Of a stretch of 64,000 nucleotides of DNA, positions 1 through 8,316 are shown piece by piece. This stretch comes from Stieleria varia (GTDB taxonomy: Bacteria > Planctomycetota > Planctomycetia > Pirellulales > Pirellulaceae). Made by a program: the position numbers and the translations under genes. Where the stretch lies: assembly GCF_038443385.1 (NCBI RefSeq), contig NZ_CP151726.1, forward strand, positions 1,674,001 through 1,738,000. The letters are read 5' to 3'. Position 1 is the first letter of the stretch; each line of letters opens with the position of its first letter. The notes below the pieces were generated by a model, which ran no database searches, was not told where the DNA came from, and saw only the letters and a list, made by a program, of their open reading frames with translations.

Positions 1-819
1 GGGATCCCGGTGCTCGGCTACGACGTTGATCGAACGGAACGAAGCCCGAAGTTGGTAATCAATCAAGACGAAGCCGTTCGCGTGCGTCGAATCTTCGCCA
101 TGTACCTGGAAGCCGGCTCAATGCTGCCGGTGGTCGAAGAGTGCGAGCGTCGCGGCTGGGCCAACAAGGTCTGGGTAACTCGCAGTGGCAAGACTCGCGG
201 AGGCAGGCCGTTCGACAAGTCGGCAATCCACACCATGCTGACCAATCCGATTTACGCCGGCCGGATCAAACACAAAGAGCAAACCTTCAACGGTCAACAT
301 GACGCAATTGTTGAAAAGACAGTGTTCGATGAAGTTCAGCGGCTGTTGAAGGCGAACAGTAACGGTCGTGGCCGAGCGAACGTCAACATCAAGCTGGCCG
401 CCCACAGTCGCCGAACGATCAAGCCGGCCGCTGACACCGACGAGGCCGAACCGCGCAAACGTCGCGGCAAATTCCCACGGGTTTCGCGGCTGATGGCCTT
501 GGCGATCCAACTCGACGAGATGATCCGCCGGGGCGAAGTCCGCGACGCCACCGAACTCGCGATCTTGTACGACATCACCCAGTCCCGCATGTCGAAGATC
601 CGAGCGATGACGCTACTCGCCCCCGACATCCAAGAAGCGATACTCAACTTGCCGCAGGAGATCGAAGGCCGCTGCCAAATCCACGAAAAGGGCCTGCGTC
701 CGATCCGCAGCGAAGTTTATTTCGACCGGCAGCCAGAAATGTGGAAAACGTTGTTGGCCGAAGTGGAGCGGGAATCATCCGGCGAAATTGATTTGGTATC
801 CCTGTTGCAGACACCGTAA
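1..819 (+). CDS. Large serine recombinase, C-terminal part (5' end outside window)
   Basis: The frame is open from the first base, so the N-terminal catalytic resolvase domain lies upstream of the window. A GTG at 10 is probably only an internal Val. What remains matches the recombinase domain of large serine recombinases: 'LGYDVD' followed by 'VRRIFAMYLEAGSM', then the 'IHTMLTNPIYAGRI' segment and 'VFDEVQRLL'. The last third carries an HTH-like stretch ('LYDITQSRMSKIRAM', then 'LLAPDIQEAIL') often seen at the end of planctomycete recombinases of this type. Such enzymes integrate and excise mobile DNA by a Ser nucleophile, which cannot be checked here. The neighbouring restriction remnant fits an integrated element. 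Confidence 0.85.
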   Translation, partial: GIPVLGYDVDRTERSPKLVINQDEAVRVRRIFAMYLEAGSMLPVVEECERRGWANKVWVTRSGKTRGGRPFDKSAIHTMLTNPIYAGRIKHKEQTFNGQHDAIVEKTVFDEVQRLLKANSNGRGRANVNIKLAAHSRRTIKPAADTDEAEPRKRRGKFPRVSRLMALAIQLDEMIRRGEVRDATELAILYDITQSRMSKIRAMTLLAPDIQEAILNLPQEIEGRCQIHEKGLRPIRSEVYFDRQPEMWKTLLAEVERESSGEIDLVSLLQTP

Positions 820-877
820 TGCAGTGCGATACGATCGCAGCCACGAACTTTCTCGCCTCGGAACGCCGACATTGCTC

Positions 878-1201
878 GTGAAATATCCAACTACTCCAGA
901 TGGTCGCTACTTCGTTCACAAAGATCGGCTATGGCGTTGCACCAACCCTAACCTCGACGAGGCGACGCGGCGGCGTTTGGTCGGGGAACTGATGGCCGCA
1001 CGCCGCGACGTTGGTACCGCCAAACGGGCCGGCGACGATGCAGCATTGGCCGATGCCCGAGGGAAAGTACACGCCGCCAAAGTCGCCCTCGGCAAACGCG
1101 GCCCGATGTGGTGGGACAACGACACCGACGACAACCGTTACCTCATCAAGAATACGCCCTACGCGGATTGGTGGTCATCACCCGACGATTCGTCCGCTTG
1201 A
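878..1201 (+). CDS. Small conserved protein of unknown function
   Basis: About 107 residues starting from GTG at 878. This start is chosen because the sequence 'KYPTTPDGRYFV' begins a compact conserved block; the frame upstream of it runs into the recombinase gene and looks non-coding. The protein is charged and has no membrane segment or signal peptide. A central Ala/Arg-rich helix ('LMAARRDVGTAKRAGDD') is followed by 'ALGKRGPMWW' and 'KNTPYADWW'. From memory, similar small proteins occur in alpha-proteobacteria without an assigned role. The gene lies 58 bp after the recombinase stop, so both may be carried by the same element. Its 3' end overlaps the convergent DoxX gene by 43 bp. No function can be proposed. 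Confidence 0.6.
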   Translation: MKYPTTPDGRYFVHKDRLWRCTNPNLDEATRRRLVGELMAARRDVGTAKRAGDDAALADARGKVHAAKVALGKRGPMWWDNDTDDNRYLIKNTPYADWWSSPDDSSA

Positions 1202-1572
1202 ACCGCCGCCGGCCGCACGGCTGCCCACCAAACCCAAGCGATCAACACGCCCTGCAGCGGCAACCGAGCCACCAGCGCCCAAAATGGAATGTCCGGAAAC
1301 CGGTCCGCGTGAACCACCATGTCCACGTTCGCCGGGAACACCGCCACCAACAAAGCAATCAACCCCCATCCCGCCGCCCGGCGAAATTTTGGCACCGCCA
1401 CGCCAATCCCGCCGACGACTTCAAAAAAACCCGACACGTAGACTAACGCCAACGGCCAAGGCAAATACGCCGGCATGATCTTCACGTACGTATCGGGCGA
1501 CACAAAGTGATTCACGCCAGCGGCGATGAAAAGAAAGGAAAGCAGTCCGAGCGAAACTAACCGCATCGTCAT
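1159..1572 (-). CDS. DoxX-family integral membrane protein
   Basis: A 137-residue protein with four predicted hydrophobic segments, the usual size and topology of the DoxX/DoxD-like superfamily. Segment 1 is 'LGLLSFLFIAAGVNHFV', followed by a loop with Tyr/Pro-rich 'IMPAYLPWP', then 'VSGFFEVVGGIGV', 'WGLIALLVAVFPANVDM' and a last segment around 'LIAWVWWA'. Members sit in the cytoplasmic membrane and have been linked to quinone or thiosulfate metabolism and to redox protection, but the role of this one is unknown. Its ATG overlaps the stop of the upstream restriction-enzyme remnant (ATGA-type junction at 1569-1572), which suggests translational coupling. The third codon is also ATG (1566) and could be the true start. 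Confidence 0.75.
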   Translation of the reverse strand: MTMRLVSLGLLSFLFIAAGVNHFVSPDTYVKIMPAYLPWPLALVYVSGFFEVVGGIGVAVPKFRRAAGWGLIALLVAVFPANVDMVVHADRFPDIPFWALVARLPLQGVLIAWVWWAAVRPAAVQADESSGDDHQSA

Positions 1573-2483
1573 CCATCATTCCCGACGAACTGGCCCAATT
1601 TATATCGCCAATCGTTCTCGAATATCATGTCGAATCGCAATTGTTGCTCATGTTGCTCACCCTGTTCTAAGAACAGTTCCCCGACGGTTTCGGTTTCGGA
1701 CGAGTGTTGCGTGAGCAATTCAAACAGGCGTTGTTTGTACTGCGTGTCTTCGTTGCTGCTCAGGTGCATGCCCTTCGTCTCGAGGACGCTAAACTTGACG
1801 GCACCTGTGCCGTCGCCTTTCATGTAAACCAAGAAGTCAGGGTAAATTCGATTTCGTTGCCAACCTTGCATGTGCCAGACTTGCTTGACCGAGATGCGAT
1901 GCCACCAATGCACCGCCGTCTCGGCATCGAGATACCACGCAACATCTTTCTCTAACGAGTTGATTTCTTTCTGGTACACCGGATCGAAAAGGCCGCTTCT
2001 CAAGCGGCGTTCCGTTTTTCGTGATTGGACCCTATCTTCATCACTCACATCGAGCGACAGCGTTTCAGCGAGTTCCCAGTTCAATGCCGGATCGCCCTTC
2101 GATATTAATTGAAACGACAGATCGCCACTGGCCAGCATTTTACGAAATTCGGATTCGCCGCCCTCGTTGATTTGCTGCTTCAAGTCTTCTTTGATGGCAT
2201 TCATCATGAACAATCGGTTCGTGAAGATCCTCGCTTCGGAGATGTCGCGCTTTCGCAGCACTGCTAGCGCATCGCTCACGATTCTTGCACCTTGCCAAGG
2301 ATTCGGCACAACATCCAGCAACAGCCGTGACATTGCTGGAACGTCGATCATCGGATCCAGCAGTTCGGCGGATTCAACTTCTGGCATCACAGGAGCATTG
2401 CCAGCGATGTCGGAGACGTCGATCCGCACGCTGGTTCGATCGACGGTATCCTGCTGGTCGGGCACGAAAGTATCGGCACCCAT
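1569..2483 (-). pseudogene. Type III-like restriction helicase, C-terminal remnant
   Basis: About 304 residues that resemble the C-terminal part of the type III restriction (Res) / DEAD-helicase family. The segment 'YPDFLVYM' followed about 14 residues later by 'VLETKGMHL' fits the D...ExK core of a PD-(D/E)XK nuclease, preceded by 'VAWYLDAETAVHWWHRI', typical of the linker before that domain. The ATP-binding helicase motifs that should precede it are missing. The open frame continues upstream to 2786, but that part is Arg/Val-rich and overlaps a terminator-like hairpin and the divergent gene at 2729, so I treat 2483 (internal ATG) as the practical limit of recognisable coding. Without ATPase motifs it is most likely a dead fragment, although the nuclease-like core looks intact. 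Confidence 0.7.
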
Positions 2484-2573
2484 TAGCCGCTTTGGCGTTA
2501 ACCGCGGTTCTATTCGGTTGTCAGAAGAACGACTCTCAACAACGTCAAAACCCAAAACGAAACCCAACCACCC

Positions 2574-2594
2574 AAGCCGGCTAACCGCCGGCTT
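2574..2594 (+). terminator. Terminator-like hairpin in the leader of the 2729 gene
   Basis: A perfect 8-bp stem (AAGCCGGC / GCCGGCTT) with a 5-base loop is followed on the plus strand by TTCTTCGTTTTT. No plus-strand gene ends just upstream. It is either a terminator for a transcript from the left or an attenuator-like element about 135 bp ahead of the start at 2729. The sequence shows only the hairpin and U tract; any regulatory role is inference. Confidence 0.45.
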
Positions 2595-2728
2595 TCTTCG
2601 TTTTTGGACACAACCAACATCCAGCTTGCTGAAACCCACGCGTCTCGATAGGTTCGGAACAAGGCGAGGCAAGACCGCCAAGCCACGATCAAAAACCAAC
2701 ACAAAGAAAACATGGGGCGAACAAACCG

Positions 2729-3028
2729 ATGTCCGAACCACTCTTAAAAATCCCGAATCATCACGCCGCAACTTGCGGCGATCCACCGATCATCAACGGT
2801 GAGGAATCGCATCTCTACATCGGCTACTTCGAGAACAAGCATGGAGAGCAATGGATTTTCACCCGCGACCGCAAAACCGGAATCGCCACCCTCCGAGGCG
2901 GCGACATCGGCTGGAACACGCCCATCGCTCTGACCGATTGCACCAATGGAACTTTGACGCTAAACCCAAGCGAAGCGCAGTGGCTGGAGTCTTGTCTCGC
3001 CGCCAGCCAAGCATTTGCGAGAAGGTGA
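2729..3028 (+). CDS. Small conserved hypothetical protein
   Basis: A 99-residue soluble protein with no signal peptide. The ATG at 2729 begins 'MSEPLLKIPNHHAATCG' and the rest reads as a well-formed small domain: 'HLYIGYFENKHGEQWIFT', then 'GIATLRGGDIGW', then 'LNPSEAQWLESCLAA'. I recall short proteins of this type in planctomycete genomes near restriction or mobile genes, but no function is established. It is transcribed away from the restriction-enzyme remnant, with a 245-bp spacer that holds the hairpin at 2574. It could be an accessory gene of the same decayed element. About 220 bp of apparently empty sequence follow before the AraC gene. Confidence 0.6.
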   Translation: MSEPLLKIPNHHAATCGDPPIINGEESHLYIGYFENKHGEQWIFTRDRKTGIATLRGGDIGWNTPIALTDCTNGTLTLNPSEAQWLESCLAASQAFARR

Positions 3029-3247
3029 GACGCCGCTTGCGCCGCCGGACGAGAGTTTCTAAAACGGCAGCAGTCCGCCTCCTCCACCGTCACGATTCAG
3101 TTCATAGTGATCGTAACGATCGCATCATCATTGAGCGTCCGACAACAAGGGCTATCTAGCTAGTGTCTTTAGGTTCCACTGAATCATCTGAATGTGCCAT
3201 GGGATCGCGCTGCGGGCAAAGCTGAGGCCGGTTGCTTTACTCGTGTG

Positions 3248-4246
3248 TCAGGCTCTTGGAGCCTGCGAAGGCAGATGACCAAATAGTTTCCTGAAGTCTT
3301 CTGCAAGACGGCTTCGGTCAACGAAGCCACCTTCTAAGGCTGCTCTTTTGATACTGACATCATCCACACTCGACGTGATCAGACGCTGACGCACCGCGTG
3401 GAGCCGGCGAAGTTTCAGGTATCGCATCGGGGAAATGCCGTAGGCCTGTTTGAAAGCGATTTGCAGCGTACGTGCACTGACGCCAAGCTCTTTGCACAAC
3501 TCGTAGAGGTGAATCGACTCTCGTCCAGACGCATTGAAAATGTCCTTCACTCTGGACAATAGGTAACCGCTTGCGTGAAGTTGATCATTCGCCATCGAAG
3601 CCAGCGATGAATCGCGACAGAGAGCCTCGGCGATGCGATCGACTAGGTTTTTCATCAACGACGAAGTGCAGACTGGTTCGACTCCTGCATTCTCGTCGTT
3701 ATCAATGATTTGAGTCAGCTCGACGATCAGTTGTCGCAGGGAATGCATCGCGTCGCTGCCAGGAGTCAGAAGTCGGCGTTTTGATGCCAGGTTCATCGGA
3801 TCGTTTTGCAGACGCGCCGCGATCGCTTGCTCAAGAATACCCTCGGGCAAAAACAATTGCGTGGCTCGACTACGACCTGACATTTCGCTGAAATGCTCGC
3901 TGCTAGGGCCGTACAGCATGATTTGTGCGGCGTTGAGATGTTCACCACAGATGAACGCAGGACGTTCTCGTGGTTCGGGAATGATGAGCGTGGTACGATT
4001 CGATGCGGTCGCAGCCTCGGTGATCAGCTTGCCGGTCCAGCTAATCTGTTGAATTTGCACCGGGCCGATTGACGTCAGTCGGGACGTCGCCGCTGCCCCG
4101 CCGGGGGCCGTCTGCATAAATCGAACATCGGCCCGGCCCCTGTAAGCCTCGTTCATTTCGCAGACATCGGTAAACTGCCGCGTTTCGGTGGCAAGTAGGC
4201 CGAACTGATCTTGAGGTGTGCGAGCCATCGGTTGCGCTTTTTGCAT
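3248..4246 (-). CDS. AraC-family transcriptional regulator
   Basis: About 332 residues from the ATG at 4246 ('MQKAQPMARTP'). The frame extends to 4384, but that N-terminal part is Pro/Leu/Arg-rich and lies in the divergent promoter region, so I prefer the internal start; 4228 is another option. The C-terminal ~100 residues form the double helix-turn-helix of AraC proteins: 'IHLYELCKELGVSARTLQIAFKQ' in pieces, then 'AYGISPMRYLKLRRL' and a second HTH ending in 'FRKLFGHLPS'. The N-terminal half ('ETRQFTDVCEMNEAYRG') resembles the ligand-sensing part of this regulator type. The gene is divergent from the TAT protein at 4432, so it may control that gene and the downstream secreted-protein cassette. 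This last point is inference. Confidence 0.85.
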   Translation of the reverse strand: MQKAQPMARTPQDQFGLLATETRQFTDVCEMNEAYRGRADVRFMQTAPGGAAATSRLTSIGPVQIQQISWTGKLITEAATASNRTTLIIPEPRERPAFICGEHLNAAQIMLYGPSSEHFSEMSGRSRATQLFLPEGILEQAIAARLQNDPMNLASKRRLLTPGSDAMHSLRQLIVELTQIIDNDENAGVEPVCTSSLMKNLVDRIAEALCRDSSLASMANDQLHASGYLLSRVKDIFNASGRESIHLYELCKELGVSARTLQIAFKQAYGISPMRYLKLRRLHAVRQRLITSSVDDVSIKRAALEGGFVDRSRLAEDFRKLFGHLPSQAPRA

Positions 4247-4431
4247 ATCGATTTCGTAGAGACGAGGCACTCGAATTTTGCACCCATGGGCCCGTTGCTG
4301 ATACAATAGCAGGTGGGGGAGCCTGCGTGTTGGAAGAGGCAACGAGGTCGAAGTTGAATGTTCAGCGTTCGAGTTCGCAGGCAAGTAGTCTACCAGTCCA
4401 TCACGTACTACTTGTCACTTGAGAATAGAAA

Positions 4432-4839
4432 ATGGCGTCCGATCAGCCCACCGAAGTATTCTCTGATTCCCGTCGAAATTTCATTAAGATTGCTGCGGTC
4501 GGGAGTGCGGTTACATCTACTCTTTCCGCAGCGTCCGCTACCACCGCACAAGAGGCTGCCGTGAGATTGCCCGAGAACGCACCGGGGTCTTACGAACCAC
4601 CGGAGTACAGCGTGATTGAAACGTCGGATGTCGCGGTGCTCTATAAAGTCGATCTTGTCGACATCCTGCAAGCAACGTCGGGCCGGGCCGCGATCACAGT
4701 CGGACAGCTTTGCGAAGAGGAACTCCCGAGGTCCAGGATTGTGCTCATTGGCAGTCGCGGCGGCGTGAAAAGCAGCGAGATTTTCGCCTTGTTCCATGAA
4801 CACTCCAGCAAGCAAACCAATTCACAGGATCAATCATGA
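4432..4839 (+). CDS. TAT-exported small protein of unknown function
   Basis: A 135-residue protein with a twin-arginine signal: 'SRRNFIK' at about residues 13-19, then a hydrophobic Ala/Ser-rich h-region and an 'ATTAQEAA' cleavage-type end near residue 40. The mature part ('PPEYSVIETSDVAVLYKV', later 'IVLIGSRGGVKSSEIFALF') is about 95 residues with no domain I recognise. TAT export implies folding in the cytoplasm before export, often with a cofactor. The stop overlaps the next start by 4 bp (ATGA at 4836-4839), so it is translationally coupled to the damaged gene pair at 4836-6352. The AraC gene is divergent 185 bp upstream. Confidence 0.65.
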   Translation: MASDQPTEVFSDSRRNFIKIAAVGSAVTSTLSAASATTAQEAAVRLPENAPGSYEPPEYSVIETSDVAVLYKVDLVDILQATSGRAAITVGQLCEEELPRSRIVLIGSRGGVKSSEIFALFHEHSSKQTNSQDQS

Positions 4840-5102
4840 AACGAATTGCATGCGCATTACTACTTCTCGCCTGTACTTGCCCACCGTCTCATGCGCAAGA
4901 GCATCCAATTGGTAATCCCGCAGCGAAAACGCTGGCAGGGGATGCCGCTGCAGATGACAGCGACGCCGCGCCACAGGAAGATTCGGATAACGAGTTGGTC
5001 GAGAACGCAAATAGCGATCGACATGTTCCCGCAAGTGCAGACGCGAATGTGACGCTGAAGCGACTGCAATTGCTGGTCGGGAACTGGGCGGATGTCTGCT
5101 GA
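4836..5102 (+). pseudogene. Truncated exported lipocalin-like protein (deletion scar)
   Basis: Encodes 88 residues: a signal peptide ('MKRIACALLLLACT', cleavage near 'SHAQ'), an acidic spacer, then 'LKRLQLLVGNWAD' and an abrupt stop. The intact homologue at 53963 has 'LDWLVGDWTDN' followed by another ~145 residues of a DUF1579-like domain, so this copy stops at the first strand of that domain. The stop codon TGA at 5100-5102 overlaps the ATG of the next frame. That next frame shows the second half of a signal peptide just upstream of its ATG. Both facts point to one deletion that joined the middle of gene 1 to the signal peptide of gene 2. Confidence 0.75.
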
Positions 5103-6352
5103 TGCCTGCAACCGCACACGCGCAGCGAGGCAAGGGCGGAAGTCGTCCCTCGATATCACGTCCAAGTGGTGGCTTTAGCCGAACTCCGTCGATGAGTCGT
5201 CCGTCGTTTTCGCGACCAGCACCTCGGCCTTCCGTCTCTCGACCAAGTCCCAGCGTGCGGCCTTCGGTACCTTCCATTGGACCGGGCACAACTCGCCCGA
5301 CACCGGGGCGTCCATCGACACTGCCAAGTCGTCCGATCGATCGCGGGCAAATCAATCAAACGCTGAAAGATCGTTACGGCTCCGGCCGTGAGCGTCCTTT
5401 CATGCCGAGCTGGTATACGCCGGGCGCACAGCTGCCAGAAACCAGCCGACCAGCCACACGCCCAGCACCACCCACTCAACCTGGAACGACTCCTGCAACT
5501 CGGCCTTCGCGACCGTCTCAACCGGAAACTCGCCCGGTGCAGCCCCCCGCTATGACTCGACCTGCAGAACCATCGACAAAGCCCTCTCGCCCCGATCGGC
5601 CGGGCACCCTGCCCGGCGAAGGTATCGGAAATCGACCGAATCCTGACCGTCCTGGTAAGCCCGATCGTCCACCGGCCTACCGACCACCAAACTGGCGTCC
5701 GCCTGCTTACCAGCCGGTCTGGCACCCATGGTACCGCCCTGGGAATGGGCAGTGGAATTGGTGGCGACCAGTCACCTATGTTGCTCTCTCGCAATGGTTG
5801 CCCTACCGTTGGTCAACGCCGGTCACTTACTCCTATGGCTCTGGCGGAACCGTTCAGTACGTCGGCGACACGATCACGATCAACAACGATCAATCGGTAA
5901 CAACGCAGCAATACTTTGAACAAGTCGATACGCGTGCATCCAACGTCCCCGAAATCGCCGAAGACCAAGCGGACGATCTGGAATGGTTGCGACTAGGGGG
6001 CTTCTCAATCATCCAGGATGATGTCAGCGATTCGACGATGATGATCCAGTTGGCCGTGACCAAAACCGGCGTGATAGCCGGAACCCTCTTCAATGAAGTC
6101 ACGGGCGTTCCGCATCCGCTCGAAGCAATGGTGGACGCCGAAACTCAGCGTGCAGCATGGCGGTCAGCCGAAGGTACCAATGAAGACGTGGTAATGGAGA
6201 CAGGAATCTTCAACTTTTCGGAAGAGGAAACGCCGGTGTTGATTCACTTCGGACCCGATAGTCGACAAACCTGGAAACTGATTCGATTGGAAGATCCCGA
6301 GGGCGACGCCAGCTCGAACGCCGCAGAACCTGGCTCGGCGCCCGATCGATAG
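5102..6352 (+). pseudogene. Pro-rich repeat protein, N-terminally truncated paralogue of the 54658 gene
   Basis: A 416-residue frame beginning 'MPATAHAQRGKGG'. Reading the same frame upstream gives 'GCLL' before the Met, so 'GCLLMPATAHAQ' looks like the end of a lost signal peptide. The body is Pro/Arg/Ser-rich ('SRPSGGF', 'RPSFSRPAPRP') up to about residue 200, then a Trp/Tyr-rich segment around 'WHPWYRP' and 'NWWRPVTY', then a folded C-terminal domain ('DLEWLRLGGFSIIQDD', 'GVIAGTLFNEVTG'). The same order occurs in the intact gene at 54658. Translation could restart at 5102 by stop-start overlap, but the product would lack an export signal. I therefore call it a probable pseudogene; a cytosolic product remains possible. 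Confidence 0.7.
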
Positions 6353-6459
6353 GCCAACCAGGACCGTTCTTCGCGAAGGCATGGGGGAGTTTACCGTGCG
6401 CAAGTCCTGGCGGCATGGATCAGACGGTTACAACGTTCAGCAAACAAGTGAAAATCAAT

Positions 6460-8121
6460 ATGCATCAACTAAGACGGGATTTTCAGCAAGGGCGCAAGCT
6501 GTTTACTGCGTTCACCCTTGTTGCGGTGTTAACGACAAGCCTTCTCACCGTTTCGGTGGCCCTTTCCCAAGACTACGACATTGCCATCCTCAACGGCAGG
6601 GTCATGGACCCCGAGACCAACTTCGATGGCGTGCGCAATGTGGGCATCAAGGATGGCAAAATTGTTGTGATCACTGAAGACGCGATCAAGGGCAAGGAAA
6701 CCATCGACGCCAAGGATCACGTCGTCGCCCCGGGCTTTATTGAGGGGCACCAGCACGCGACCGACCCCTTCAGTCGCAAGGTGAATTTGCGTGATGGCTT
6801 GACCACCCAGATGGATTTCGAAGCAGGTGCCGGCGATATCGCCAAATGGTATGCCGAGGCCGAGGGCAAAACCCAAGCCAACTACGGTATGGTCGTGCTC
6901 GCAACGCTTGCTCGTGGATTGGTGCTGGACGGTCCTGAAGTAGTGGCTGGTGCTAATGACATGGGAGGCCTGTTCCCTATGGTGGGTCGCGCCGCCGCAA
7001 AGGCCCAGAAAGAAGGGCGCAAGCCAGGCTGGACGGCAACACTGCCCAATAAAGAGCAGATGATCAGGATTATGAGCTATGTCGACGAAGGCCTTCGCCA
7101 AGGCGCCTTGGGCGTGGGCATTCCAGTCGGCTATATGACCACGGGCGTGACCCAGTACGAATTGTATAAATACCAAGAGCTGGCATCAAAATACGGTCGT
7201 GTTTCGAATGCGCATGTCCGCTTTGCGGGTGTCAGACCTCCCACCCAGGGGCAATTGGGTGTTCAGGAAATGCTGGCCAATGCCATGATTTTGGATGCAC
7301 CTTTCCTGGCTTCACACCTGAACAGCAACATGGACTGGGAGTACACGATCCCGCTCATCAACGACGCAAGAGAAAAGCGAGGGGCCAAAGTATGGGGCGA
7401 GGTTTACCCCTACGCAGCGGGCGGTACCATTGCTTCGACGGATATCCTCACAGAGTCGAGCATGGCTCAAATGAATATAACCTATTCGGACGTCGCCAAC
7501 CTTGACGGCACGCGTTGGGATAAGGCGATGTATGAGGACGTTCGCAAGAATGATCCGGGCAGAACGATTTTGATTTTCAACAACTCCCCTGAGGACATCG
7601 CTAAATGGATGGCTATGCCAGGAGTTGTTGTTGTTTCGGACGGGATGGCGATCCAGGATGCAAAGGGCCAATACTACCCATGGGATTCACCTTATGAAGG
7701 CAAGTCAGTTCACCCGCGTTGTGCAGGTACCCGCGCCAAGGTGCTCCGCATGGTGCGTGAAGATAAGAACATGACCCTGATGGAAGCCATTTCCAAGATG
7801 AGCTACCTGCACGCTAGGTACTTTGATGAACTGGGCGGCATCAGCCAGATGAAGACCAAGGGAAGGGTGCAAGTGGGTGCCGATGCCGACATCGTCGTCT
7901 TCAACCCGGACACGGTAACTGACAACAGCACTTACAAGCCGGGCGAAGGAGCGCTGCCCTCCACCGGTATTCCCTATGTGCTGGTGAACGGCGTCGTGGT
8001 GGTGAAAGATTCCGAAGTGCAAAAGGTCTTTCCGGGTAAACCGATCCGTTTTCCGGTATTGGAAAAGGGACGTTTGGACCAGATCAATATCGAACCAAGA
8101 ATTTTTGTACCGAACCAGTGA
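6460..8121 (+). CDS. Exported amidohydrolase, N-acyl-D-amino-acid deacylase-like
   Basis: A D-aminoacylase-type member of the amidohydrolase superfamily, expected to hydrolyse N-acyl-D-amino acids or D-peptides. From the ATG at 6460 it has 553 residues and a signal peptide ('FTLVAVLTTSLLTVSVA', cleavage near 'ALSQ'). An in-frame ATG at 6415 exists, but the paralogue at 8317 aligns from 6460. Visible metal-site motifs are 'GFIEGHQH' (HxH), 'NAHVRF', 'LASHLNS' and 'VVVSDGMA', which match the His/His/Asp ligands of the family. 'SVHPRCAGTRAKVLR' is the usual substrate-side motif, and the end 'GADADIVVFNPDTV' is the standard C-terminal beta-sandwich entry. Export is unusual for enzymes of this family. 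It starts a plus-strand cluster of exported hydrolases. Confidence 0.85.
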   Translation: MHQLRRDFQQGRKLFTAFTLVAVLTTSLLTVSVALSQDYDIAILNGRVMDPETNFDGVRNVGIKDGKIVVITEDAIKGKETIDAKDHVVAPGFIEGHQHATDPFSRKVNLRDGLTTQMDFEAGAGDIAKWYAEAEGKTQANYGMVVLATLARGLVLDGPEVVAGANDMGGLFPMVGRAAAKAQKEGRKPGWTATLPNKEQMIRIMSYVDEGLRQGALGVGIPVGYMTTGVTQYELYKYQELASKYGRVSNAHVRFAGVRPPTQGQLGVQEMLANAMILDAPFLASHLNSNMDWEYTIPLINDAREKRGAKVWGEVYPYAAGGTIASTDILTESSMAQMNITYSDVANLDGTRWDKAMYEDVRKNDPGRTILIFNNSPEDIAKWMAMPGVVVVSDGMAIQDAKGQYYPWDSPYEGKSVHPRCAGTRAKVLRMVREDKNMTLMEAISKMSYLHARYFDELGGISQMKTKGRVQVGADADIVVFNPDTVTDNSTYKPGEGALPSTGIPYVLVNGVVVVKDSEVQKVFPGKPIRFPVLEKGRLDQINIEPRIFVPNQ

Positions 8122-8152
8122 GTTCTGCAACCGGAGTCTGTCCCGTAAATGT

Positions 8153-8228
8153 GAGCCGACGGCGCTAGCCGCGGGCCTTCGACGGAAAACACTACTTGCG
8201 GTCTGCCCGAGGCTAGCGCCGACGGCTC
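8153..8228. repeat. Palindromic intergenic repeat, GAGCCG...CTAGCC family
   Basis: Two 24-bp arms (8153-8176 and 8205-8228) pair with two mismatches and could form a long hairpin with a 28-base loop. The left arm begins GAGCCGACGGCGCTAGCC. The same family occurs around 42116-42133 and 43664-43680, where an IS4 element interrupts it. The repeat separates the two amidohydrolase paralogues. It may act as a terminator or be a mobile REP-like sequence; neither is shown. Confidence 0.7.
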
Positions 8229-8316
8229 AAGAAGCACAGATCAGTACTTGCGGGATAGTGTCTAGTCTGTTGAAGAGCGAGCAACGAAACGACCAATTTT
8301 AAAAAGGAAAAACGAA

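Noticed and set aside
1011-1478. Plus-strand Pro-rich frames opposite the DoxX gene
   Set aside because: They mirror the membrane protein on the other strand; composition is typical of antisense noise.
2510-2713. 67-codon minus-strand frame overlapping the hairpin at 2574
   Set aside because: Trp/Leu/Val-rich translation of a palindromic leader; no start support and no domain.
8153-8228. Riboswitch or small RNA
   Set aside because: The structure is a plain long palindrome matched elsewhere in the window, so a dispersed repeat explains it better.
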